From Hypsibius dujardini (taxonomy: Eukaryota > Tardigrada > Eutardigrada > Parachela > Hypsibiidae), in contig LRSR01003399.1 of NCBI GenBank assembly GCA_001579985.1, positions 1 through 36,847 of the forward strand: 36,847 nucleotides of DNA, written 5' to 3'. Positions 1-10,406 of this stretch are shown one piece after another; position 1 is the stretch's first letter, and the number at the start of each line of letters is the position of its first letter. A model generated the notes under the pieces. The model was not told the origin of the DNA. It worked only from the letters and a program-made list of their open reading frames with translations, and searched no databases. A program made the position numbers and the translations under genes.

Positions 1-231
1 GGAATTTGATCTGCTGTTATCGTGGGTGACTCATTCCATACAGGAAATAGAGGACGTAAACTTCTCAATTCTGCGGTCAGTTGATAATGTTCCACAAGGC
101 TTTCAGAGTTGGAAAGAAACCGCAAATGTGTGATGTGTTGGCGAGATAAGTATTGTTCTCAAACACATTTCAGAAATGAACCGTCAGGTCAGAGCATGCA
201 GAACCGTTAGGTTTGGCCGACGATATGTAGA

Positions 232-322
232 TCAACCGATGGACACCCTGCGGTAAATGACAGCGTCCAAGCCGTCAACCGATGGACAGCTTGCGGTTAA
301 CGACGGCGGAGCGTCTAAGCCG
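232..322. repeat. Two-copy tandem duplication
   Basis: Two adjacent units of about 43 and 48 bases both start with tcaaccgatggaca and end with aagccg. They differ by a few substitutions and a 5-base insertion. The second copy creates a short open frame that has no other support as a gene. Confidence 0.7.
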
Positions 323-559
323 TTACAATCCACTCGACTGCGTACGGCAGCATAGGGTGATAGGGAACACCGTGTGCCGCGATCCCTTACCAGTCCACAG
401 ACGGTACGAGCACTTTGTGTCAGGTAGTCTGCGTAAAAGCAGCAGAGTCAAGTATCTGTACCGTGGCTGTATGAGTACCGTAACATGCTGTATACAGTAA
501 CTTCTACTGCTACCCTTACACCTGTTGCAGGTAGCAATCAGTAGTTTACCTAGGTAATG

Positions 560-880
560 TAAGCAATTCCTTCCTACTCATACGGCAGATTTGTTTACTT
601 CTAAAAGCAACTTTCTTATTGAGAAAACACATTTTGTTACTAATAAGACCGATTTTCTTGCCAATAAAGATAATTCTTTTAAAGCAAATGTGCTTATAAA
701 GCAGGTGTGCTTACAGTTAAAGTAGATTTGGTTTATCATAAAGCCGATTTTCGTACTCATATATGTAGTAAATGTTATTATTCATAATGCTAATTTTCTT
801 ATAAAGCTGATTCTATCACCAGTACTCCTACAACAAATTCCTTATAAAGATGATTTTCTTACACGATCCGTTGTTCCCCC
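560..880. repeat. Degenerate AT-rich repeat
   Basis: The motif cttataaagc followed by gattttctta recurs imperfectly at about 600-860, at irregular spacing, in an AT-rich background. It looks like an old, decayed tandem array. No coding potential was seen. Confidence 0.4.
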
Positions 881-1430
881 ATCCCGACACCACTATCACT
901 CTCTAAGTCCTCTCACCTCTCACCTTCAGTTCGTGAGCCTTGTGATGTGCCCTCGGTGTGCCGCGATACTACGCATTTCGAATTCGAATACAGATGGTGG
1001 CAATTTTTTTTTCTCCAGTTCCTCATTGCGAGTCGCGATGGAACTCTTCAAAAACGTACTGCAAAAACCAACAAACGCCGACACAGTAGTTCTACAAATG
1101 TTTTACACACGCAGGTACATGAAAAAGAGGAAGGTGCGAGGCAGATACGCGCGCCTCCGCACTCAACGCCCGAAACGAAGTGAACTGACGAGAGAAAAAG
1201 AGAGAATGTGACGGACTTCAGCTTGACACTAATAAAGTCCCCTTGAAAAGGAGCAGTAGAGAGGTGAATCCTTGCATAAAACCGCTGGGCGAACTGATGA
1301 ACGGAGAGGAGTACGCTCGCCTCTTTCATCGCCGGATATTGTAAAACGGGGTGAAATCCGGTAAAAGAGTACTTGTCCCGCACACAAACTCATTGGACAT
1401 TAGCAGGCAAGGCGACACACAGCTCCTTGC

Positions 1431-4400
1431 TCAAGCGCTGAGAATCTCATTAACAGGCCCGCAGAAGATATTTTCCTTCTTGGCTTTCAGACGCATGTTG
1501 ACGTCCGACGTCACTAACAAAAGAGAACCTCGCCAAGACCCTGCCTCAACTGCAAAATCAAACATACCGAGATAAAACAAGCGAAATGGCGACAAGCGTG
1601 CACCTCATCACGTACCCGGACGACGATTCTGAGGCTCATCCGGGTTGACCAAACCCTTCTCTAACAGAGTAAGGCAGGTCCGCAGAATAATATCATCGTT
1701 ACTTCCCTGAAAAAAAGAGATTCTTCCTCAAGCTGCCCATCGCATTTCCTGTGGAATTCCATCAGTGAGAAGCTTACGCGCTCAATCACCACCTCCCTCT
1801 TCGCCAGTTGAGCGTGCGGAATGGATTCACCCTTCGTCGTGATGACCATCACCCGGCCTTTGTGGTGCTCCATGGCATCGCTTATGAAGCTCAACGCGAA
1901 GTGGGCCTTTAAATTTTTCCCCTGGTGGAGCTTCCACAACTCTCGGTAAACTGAAAAACAGCGAACATAGTGAAGGGCAGTCTCGACACGAACAGCTCCT
2001 GTATCCCGACAATTGGTTAAAAAGCTTACCCGTGCCCGGGACAAGGACGACCATGTCCTCACTCTCCACGACCTTCTTTTCCAAGCGATCTAGATAGTCA
2101 ATAAGAACATTCGTGTCTACCAGAAAGTACTGCTTCGAGGACACCTCCTGGCGGGCAATCTTGCGGTCCGGCTCGGGACCGTTGAGTTTTAACTGATTTC
2201 CGGCGTCATTGCTGCGCAGACGCTTATCCATCAACCACCAGGGCTCCACATTACTGCGAGACGATTCGTGGGGTGAGGCGGAATCGCCGTTCTTCGTCCC
2301 ACGACTGCCGCCGTCATCCCCAGAGTTGGTCGATGCGGTGCGCGCCTGCAAAACAAACGCATGACTGATTGACCATACCCACAGAAGAAACACCACTGAG
2401 TATATTCACCCTTTCCCGGCGCTCGTCGGTAAGGAGCTTGGTCGACTGCCCTAACGAGGGCCATGCCTGCTCCACTGCCTCACTGACGGGGGGATTAGCA
2501 GATTTCCAGCGGGAGGACGTGTCCGGTCGCTCTGGTTGTGCCGGCGCAATGGTACGGGCCATAAACTGCTCCTGTATCCTCGGGTCAGGCATCACCGGCA
2601 GTGGTTCCATCCTGGGCTGCGATGGTGGCGGCTCCAGCGGAGCCCAAAGATGCTTCACATTCTTGTCAAAGTAGGCGTCGGTGGGGATGAAGCGATTCCA
2701 TTGGAGGCGCGCGACAGGCGGCGACACAGACAGCAGGACTTGACCGAGCGGCTGCAGTTTCTTGAATCGGAAACGCGGTTCCGCAATCGTCTGTGATCAG
2801 AAACGAAACGGGATACACCGTGAATTCCCGTACAAGTTTCAAACAAGTTCCAGAATGTCCCTGTGAGTGTGACGTACCTCGTGCAACCGAGTCTCGCGAT
2901 AGAAAATCTGCATCGCCGGATGGACCGACTGCATCCCGGCGAGTAGGAGATCCTCATGTAGTTTGTCACCTTGACTGTCTATAAAGGACACAAAGCATCC
3001 GTGAAGACTCCAATGCACGAGGATACCAATATGAACGACAGGGCTTACCTGGAAATCTCTCCTCCGACACGCCGGCAACATTAAGGGTAAGAGACAGATT
3101 CACCAACGACACTAGGCGCGACCACATCGATGTCCGCTTCGTACTGCAAAAATGAGCAAGATCAGTTTCCGGCACTAAGAGGATTATCTAAACTCATCAG
3201 ACGTTTCCATAACCTCATCAGAAGTTTCCATAACCTCATCAGACGTTTCCATTGGCATGACTACATCTAATCTTTAGTTACTGCTTACTCTTTGGGAGCG
3301 CTCAAGAGAGACGGGGACAACGGGAACCATTTCTGGTAGGAGGTCTTGATCCACTCCACAAAGACCTTGACGACGGGTGACAGAGTACTCGTATCCTCAA
3401 GATGAGCCGCAGAGTCCAGATCCGGGGCGGAGTCAAAGATACGCAACAGACGGGCAAGGACAATATCGAACATGTTGAAAGACAAATCCATCAGGAAGGC
3501 GTAACTTTGTGCTACAAACACACCAAAAGCGTCTAGACCTCGACTGCGAGCAGCAAAAAATGACCACTTTTCACTTACAGTCAGCCGCAAGGGTCGACAG
3601 CCGGTAGATATTGATTGCCATCATCTCCAGCAGCACGTCACGGAAGGACAGGGCAAGCGGATGGTTCAACATCGCCTCCAGGAGATTGAGAAACTGGGTC
3701 CCTTGGACTGTCAGAATGGCGCTAAACAGGGGAAATAAATTTGACCAGCTACCGAGGAATGGATTGAGATGAAGATGCGGCAACTCTTACGTCACGTATT
3801 TTCCGCCGTAGAGAGAGCCATGAATAGCCAGGAATGTTAAGTGAAATCGCTTGTTAAGCTGGAGAAAAGAATCAGTTGCCGGAACAGTTGAACGAGATCG
3901 ACAATAAAGAAGATATTCACGGTAGATGATTCACAAACCTCATTGGACGGAATCTCATTCCAGGCTGTGGCCTTCTCCTCCGCCCACTTTTTACTCTCAA
4001 ACTATTTTCAAGCAGTAAAAATGTTGTTAACATCAAACTGATCTGGCTGTCGTACGAGACCGTGTCTTACCGTTTTCTCCACAACAGGCCACAGCGAGTT
4101 GAGATGGTACAGCGCATCCGGATAGGGCAACTTGGTTGAGAGCGCGCGGATGGCGTGAAATGCAATCTCCAGCGGGCGATTCTGGCGCTTCGCGACGAGA
4201 ACAAGCTGGCTGTGCGGCTGGCCGTTGTACGGACTGAGAATGCACGCCTTCCTGTACATCCTGGAACGCAAAAAAACAACAAGGCATCCTGTTAAGGGTC
4301 CCCGCAAAATGCCAAGACATCCCAGACATCCAAGACATCAGACATCCAAGACATCCCAGACATCCCAGACATCCCAGACATCCCAGCAGCCAAGACTTCC

Positions 4401-7400
4401 CAGACATACTCTTTGGCCTGGTTTAATTCCGTCCCATCAGAGCCGGGTAGCTCAGCAAGATACCGGTAGACGTCACCCTGGTGAGTGTGTAGTCGATCGG
4501 CCAGCTGTAGCGTCACCAAAATGTGGTCAGCCATCCGACCCTTTGTGGAGAGCGCGTTCACGGCGGTCTGCGCAGTGACTGATCCCCCGAATGGATGCAG
4601 GACTCTGGGAATCAGATCGTTGTAGAACTTCAATGCCTGCAGAAAAGTAAACAGTGACAGATTCGACTTCTTTCCCGCGAATGACATTTTCGAATGGAAG
4701 GCCTTTCGTACCCGGCCAAGCAGTCCCCTGATCGTGTCATCAATGGCAACGGTCTCGGACTTGCCGGATGTTTTGCCGCTTAAACCGCGAAGTACACTGT
4801 AGATCGGATAGAAGCCTTCCCGCCAAACTTTCTGATCCAATTCGCGGTCCTTCGCACAGGACTGCACATTGTCCAACAGAACAGCGTCTCGCACCACGTT
4901 CCAGTAAGCGAACCTGGAACGAAGCACAGGAGAGAGCTTAGCAGTATACACAAAATACACGTTCAGTGGTAGCACTAATAGGCTGGTAACTTACTGTAAG
5001 AACAAGACACGACGTAGTCGTTCGTGATGCGGTTTATCCACAAACTCCTTCAAGGCCGCTTGGATGGCCTGGCGAATCTCCTCCCCTTGGACGCAGAGGT
5101 TATCAAAGTTCTTCGCTCCTTTTAGAACTGGAACCTTAAACTCCCTGACGAGAAAAATTGAGAAATTAAATAGACCGATAATCAAATCAAAAGAGAAGCC
5201 AAGCACAGCAGAAGAGTTTCCCCTCAAGTCAAACTAACAAGCAACATGAAGCACACACGCACACTCAAGCAATAAATCAATCAAATATGTTTGCGGAACT
5301 AACCCGAAATCCTCAACAGGTTCTGGTGCTTTCGGCGGCGGAGCAGGCACTTCTGGTACCGGCTCCACTGCATGCTCGTCCCATGAGCCGCCGCCCCACT
5401 TATCCTGCGCCACAGCAGTCTGAGGGGAGCGCGAGACGGGCAATCCACCAACATTCTGCAGCTGATTCGGTGGCACAAATCCACCACTCTGCATGTGCTG
5501 AGCTTGATGCTGCTGCTGCTGCTGTTGTTGTTGCTGCTGCTGCAGACGGCCCTGATCTCGTCCACCACCAACACCACCACTTACACCGACACCCATGAAG
5601 CCATCCGAATACTGATTGTGCTGCTGTGGATGAAATCCCATGCGCATCTGCGGGGCACCACCGCCACCAACACCGATCCCCATCATCTGCTGATTGAATA
5701 AAGTCTGGCCCATCCGATCCACCGGGTGGATCCGCTCGTTCATCTGTGTCATATTCAATCCCTGAAATGCCTGATTCATGGGAATGTTCTGGTGCATCAT
5801 GCGCTGGTGGTGACCGACGGGGTCGACCATCTGAGGATCCATCATCGAGGAGGGTGAGTTTATGAAGGCATTCGCCGCGAACGCACCAGGATCCATGCCG
5901 AACGGACCGGACATTAGAGGCCGGTTAAAGTGGGGAGATTCCGGTTGTGAATGGGTGATGGGAGTTGTGGAGCCTTGGTTGGACCAAATCATAGACTTGC
6001 CGATGACTGGTGAAGGTTCATCCCTATAAAAGCGAAGTCAGTATCAAGAAAACTATACGAAAATAGGAAATACAATTACAATTAAAGTAGTAAAAGAAGA
6101 GATAGAAAAAAATGGACAACCAGGACCGCAGCTGATAACCAAGACAGAGGGCCAAGTCTGATGGTAAAACAAATAGCAGAAACATTGACATACAGTAAGC
6201 GACAGGAAAAAGTTTAATGGAGGGTCCGAGCGATGGGCAAAGGGGGTGGGACAGGGAGTTAGTTGAACGCAATCAACAAATTAACCAGTGACTTAATAAC
6301 GATTTAAAGTGACTAAAAACAGCTTTGTTGATTGATTTACTGATTGTGTTTATCTAACCCCTTGCCCCGCCCCTTTTGCCCATCGCTCGGACTCTCCATT
6401 CAACTTTTTCCTGTCGCTTACTGTACGAACCATACCTCATGTACATGTCTCGCTTCTCCTCGCGTTCTGTTCCGCGCCAAAAGACATCCTTGGCTGAGAA
6501 GATATCGCCACCGTCATGAGGCGCCGACTGAAAAGCTCGATCATTCATCGCCTTATCCTGATGGCCGATATCCCCCATAGCCGGAAAGTAGCGTGCCTGT
6601 TTGGACTGTCCGTACATATTCATCGGCTCGTCAAAACCGCCGTGTCCACCGTGCGATAGAATGCCCACCGCGCCGTTTTTGAACTGACCGAAGCCACCAC
6701 CTGAGAGATTGTCATTTTCCCGCTCCAGATCCGAATCGATGGATTTGCTGAACGGTTCGTTAAAGGTGTTCTGCAGCACTTTCATCTGCTGGTGGCGATT
6801 CTGCTGCTGCTGTTGTTGTTGATGCGGCGGCGGCTGCTGATCAGCTCGCGACTGTTTCTGGTACTGACCAGCCTCCTGCCCTTTCTGTCCACCGTCAACA
6901 CCTCTCTTCTGATCCCGTCGTCCGCCCTGATTGCCCTGTACAGGTAACTGTTGCTGGTTCTGGATTTGACCCGAACCAAACGGCATCGTTTTCGGCGCCG
7001 AGAAGTGGTGATTCTGGTTCTCGCGGTTTTCACGGTCACTGTCGCCCATCATGTTCCGCGAACCGTGCAGAGCATCGTCATTGTCTTGAGTATCGATGCT
7101 GGATGTTTCGCGCGATGACACGGGGTCGTAGTTGCGAATCGGCGGGAGCGATTGCTGTTGCTGCTCCTGGATGATTCCGGGCGCTCCGGATGACGATGTT
7201 GCCTGCGGACGCTTCTGCTGCGGCCGGGCATTTTCTCGCGGCGCACTCTGCCCCTGACAAAGCGAGAAAAGACTTGAATTTGGCGAGCGGAGGTGCCAAC
7301 TACCTTGATATATGCTTCAGTTCACGATCAATGCCACCGATTGTTTGCTTGTGTGATTCTTCGTAGTCATCCAAACTGTTTATGTATTCAAAATTATCAC

Positions 7401-8204
7401 TAATAATTAAACGTACCTTCACATGGGACGGACCACCCGACTGCCGTCCGCCAGAGTTGTTGTCGCGATCTCGAGGGTCGCGATTCTGCCCATGCAGCGG
7501 CTGGTTCTGCTCATAATTCCCACCACCACCACCGCCGGGACCACGATTCTTGTCGTTATTACCACCTCGAGGTCTGTACAGCTGTCGTGACGGTTGGTTG
7601 TGGCGTTGCTGCTGCTGCTGTGCTGCTGGTTCTGCTGATGATCAACCTGCTGAAGAGTTCCACGCGGCTGCTCCTGCTGCTGGTGCCCGGGTTGAGATTG
7701 TTGCTGTTGGGAGAAGTTGCCGCCGAAAGCCGGAGCAGAGTTGCCGCCGCCGACTGCATTAACGGAACTGTTAGTGTTGGCTGTCGCCGACGCCGGCTTG
7801 GTAGCCGCATTCAAAATGTTCGTTGGCGCTGCAGCCGCTGTGAAGTCTTTCAGATTATCAGAGGAATCGGTACGTCCGTGATCCGGTTGCTCACGCCATT
7901 CACGATCACGTTGGGATGAATTAGAAGAAGCTGAAACAGACAAACAATTCGCAGCTCCATATCCACAGACAGACAGTATGGAATTTCTAGCTGTTCTGGC
8001 ACTGCCTGTTTTCGTAGACCTACTCATCGTGGCATACTTGTTCACAGAGTTGGTACACACTATCGACGGCTTACCTGGTCCACCTCCTCGAGGACGACCA
8101 CCACCACCACCACCCTGAACAGGATTGTTTCCGCCGGTGCTCGCCGGTGGCCCAGTGCTGATTCCACCGCGAACGCCACCGCCTCGGTGAAAAGTTCGAG
8201 ACAT
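1431..8204 (-). CDS. SMG6: SMG6 (EST1A) nonsense-mediated decay endonuclease, 18 exons
   Basis: SMG6 cuts mRNAs carrying premature stop codons near the stalled ribosome. Exons read: 8204-8075, 7930-7417, 7253-6436, 6023-5304, 5144-4995, 4913-4410, 4260-4071, 4001-3939, 3858-3791, 3721-3579, 3511-3289, 3143-3049, 2978-2878, 2790-about 2410, 2345-2030, 1950-1778, 1706-1616, 1549-1431. They give about 1599 residues (human about 1419). Residues 1-727 are Gly/Arg- and Gln-rich. About 728-1240 match the EST1/14-3-3-like helical domain (e.g. PYNGQPHSQLVLVAK, LNKRFHLTFLAIHG). The PIN nuclease runs from about 1435 to the end, with the catalytic aspartates in VDTN (about D1444), SNDDIIL (about D1534) and TSDVNMRLKA (about D1576). 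Two caveats apply. A one-base frame offset sits in a CAG tract near 7620. The exon 14 donor is uncertain: GTGAAT at 2409 gives a 64-base intron, while GTGGGT at 2382 would give only 37. Identification is from remembered family similarity and is strong for the C-terminal half. Confidence 0.93.
3193..3255. repeat. 21-base tandem repeat, 3 copies, SMG6 intron 11
   Basis: Three near-identical 21-base units (ctcatcagacgtttccataac type) fill the middle of a short intron of 145 bases, between the donor at 3288 and the acceptor at 3144. Confidence 0.85.
4313..4390. repeat. 10-base (agacatccca) repeat in SMG6 intron 6
   Basis: About eight imperfect copies of agacatccca lie in the 149-base intron between donor 4409 and acceptor 4261. 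The preceding exon's frame stays open through the array on the minus strand as a Met-Ser-Gly repeat, but this is intronic. The intron length is not a multiple of three, and the homologous helices resume exactly at the acceptor. Confidence 0.85.
6191..6425. repeat. Inverted repeat in SMG6 intron 3
   Basis: The left arm (about 6191-6256) and right arm (about 6359-6425) are reverse complements over about 66 bases with a handful of mismatches, sharing for example gcccatcgctcgga and tttttcctgtcgcttactgta. The spacer is about 102 bases. The right arm ends about ten bases from the intron's 5' splice site (6435). In the minus-strand transcript this could form a long hairpin. It may be a decayed small transposon, but I found no target-site duplication. 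Confidence 0.8.
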
Positions 8205-9303
8205 TTTAACTCCAAAAGGAGCGGATACAGAAGAACAGATGAAGAACACAATCTCTGTGAAGAACGAAATCAATGTTCAGATAGAATGAACTGCTGTCAC
8301 TGTGTTTCGTGCTTTTTATGGAGGACAATCCCAAATTCTTTTACGCTAAGCTTTTTGAATCGAAATCAAACGACCTGAACCTCATCAAATAAAATCATAC
8401 GAGCGTGTGCAGTTTGCGATCCTAAAATTACAATTTTAGAATTCAGGTAACAAACGCAAGACGTGCCTCGACGGGATCCTGAGCGAGTCTCGACTCTGGA
8501 ATCGTGTAGTAATAAAAGACTAGTCAGCAATCATCAATCATTAGTTGATCAAGGCCAGGGCCAGGGTACCGAAGTGCACCATCTGATGACGTCAAAATCA
8601 AGAATAAATTAATAAATTAACCCATCAATCAACCAATCAATCGATCGACAAAGAACGATTTTACGTTTGATAAAATAATCAACCAATCAACAAGTCAACC
8701 TGCTGTGTGCAACAAGAATTCCTCTTGTTAGCAAATCCTCATAGAATCTGAATCTCCACGAAAAGACAGACAGAGATCCTTATTACTGCCTCAATTTCAT
8801 AATTAACCCGATGTGCAACTAAGCGATAGGAGTCATCGAACTTATGTGTTGACCGTGTTCAGTTAAAGTCAAGCGAGTATCGCCTGCAGAAACACCTGTC
8901 TTCTGGCCAAACTAAGCCGAAAAGCTCAATATCAAATCCAGACCCACTATTTTACCCAGGAAACAATATTTGTCTTTAAATTCAATCTAATCAAGGCGAG
9001 TAACCAGGTAGAAATATCTATATCCACCACCGAAAACGTCTCGAAATAATTGATCTATTTCCTTCCCTGATTGATAAGTCATTTCAACTGATCATCCCAA
9101 TCATCCCACAAACAATCGAACAGACGAATATCATTTCACTAATTCAACAGTCAATCGAGGCCATTGAAACTAACTCGAAAAGAATGGTTTCAAGGCTGTT
9201 TTACTGTAAGTGTACTAGTCAACGGACGTCTTGCCCTATTCCATTCAATCAACCGATCGATCAGTCGTAAATACCACAACCACACGGAACGTCGTTCACT
9301 CAC

Positions 9304-9512
9304 TTGTAAATACTGCACCAAATGACGCTCAACTGCACTGGAAAATTGGTCTTCTCCCTGTTTCAGAATCCTAAGAAAAACCTCCAATCAAAACTTCATC
9401 CACCGCCTCGCTTCGGGCACACACGGCAGATAACAAGTCGAAGAACTCGGGAAAACGCACCCGATTGGGAGATGGATGAGGAAGGACAATGATGCCTCCT
9501 GATCTTTAGCGC
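9304..9512 (-). other. Possible pair of small coding exons (weak)
   Basis: On the minus strand, 9512-9461 is preceded by TTGCAG and followed by GTGCGT. 9370-9304 is preceded by TTTTTCTTAG and followed by GTGAGT. Joined, their phases agree (phase 2 into 1) and encode a plausible peptide with DQEASLSFLIHLPIG then ILKQGEDQFSSAVERHLVQY. I found no start exon upstream. The next acceptor downstream (about 9201) would add an immediate stop. No family is recognised; this may be chance or a gene remnant. Confidence 0.25.
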
Positions 9513-10177
9513 CTGCAAGTTCTCTTGGCCGATAACGTCAACCGTCGCGAGAGAACCCTTTTAAATTTCCGGACTCCTACTGCAGCGCAAAAAAATGAGG
9601 TGTGAAAAATTCGTGTCCTATCTCGAGGCTCACTGTGCTCGCGCCTGAAAACTATCCACAAAAGCAAACCCGTACTTCAACGCTGTAAACAAATCCCAAT
9701 ATATCAAGATATAAGAGAACACAATCTGAGGATCAGGCGTGGTGAAATGAGAAGAGGGTAGGAAACTGGAAAAAGATGGCTGGCCTTCAAAAAAGGAGAA
9801 CACAGAGTTTTAACACACATGGAGTCAATAGACTCTGACGGAGCCTCTGACAGAGCTTGTTTGCGACCGGAGCGGGTTCGGTTCAGTTCAGTTCGGTATT
9901 CACATCATCTGACTGCTCTGCGTCTCTCCAGTCTCCGAACTCCCGAACTCCTGAAGTTCCGTTTGCTAGACGCAACAGAACTGCGCATCACCAAAACGAT
10001 CAATTTCATAGACAAAAAGGACATTTTCAGTTTTTCTTAAAGATGACACATCGTGGGCAAGAAGCACCGCTTGGAAATGACATGATGGAGTAAGTAGTAG
10101 TTGATTGCATTCACAGTCTTTACGCAACAGAAGACTGCGACAAGTACTCATTTAACAAGACCTAGCAAAATGGATCA

Positions 10178-10201
10178 AGCTTGGTTTTTTTCCACCAAGC
10201 T
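10178..10201. other. Short perfect hairpin
   Basis: A seven-base stem, agcttgg (10178-10184) with ccaagct (10195-10201), encloses a ten-base T-rich loop. It lies about 205 bases downstream of the MED28 stop codon on that gene's strand, so it may fall in or just past the 3' UTR. No known element was matched. Confidence 0.4.
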
Positions 10202-10406
10202 CCGCAATAAAACCAGAAAGTAAGTAATTAGAAAATGTTAAACAAATGCCCGAGTGATATAACTGAATGGTCGGTCGATCGGTCAGTCATCAGAGTTGGA
10301 CACTGGCATTTAATAGGAATGGTATTGTTCATACAGTTAGTTTACTGTGAAGAAAAACAACAGCGCAATAATAATACCAGTGTTCCATGGGGGGACAGAG
10401 TTGTCG

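Larger units (their letters stand above)
1..1430. other. Non-coding 3' flank of SMG6
   Basis: No convincing gene is visible. Open frames around 933-1383 occur on both strands, have no splice partners and read as low-information protein. The stretch holds a short tandem duplication (232-322) and a degenerate AT-rich repeat (about 560-880). The SMG6 stop codon lies just to the right, so the SMG6 3' UTR should fall in the right-hand part. I did not find a clear AATAAA on the minus strand here, so the transcript end is not placed. Confidence 0.5.
8205..10406. other. Intergenic region between SMG6 and MED28
   Basis: This is the 5' flank of SMG6 and the 3' flank of MED28, both on the minus strand. 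It is AT-rich, with many short runs of atcaatcaatc and its complement. SMG6 promoter elements and possible 5' non-coding exons should lie in the left part. Two splice-flanked short open segments (9304-9512) are listed separately. The open frames at 9819-10093 on the plus strand have no further support. Confidence 0.5.

Noticed and set aside
933-1383. Overlapping open frames on both strands
   Set aside because: No splice context, no domain-like sequence, and several frames open at once in a base-biased stretch.
4292-4409. Extension of the SMG6 frame into a Met-Ser-Gly repeat
   Set aside because: It is the 10-base intronic repeat read through the donor GTATGT. Family similarity resumes exactly at the acceptor at 4260.
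9819-10093. Plus-strand frames in the SMG6-MED28 gap
   Set aside because: Short, Ser/Arg-rich and overlapping, with cagttcagttcggt simple sequence; no acceptor, donor or familiar motif.
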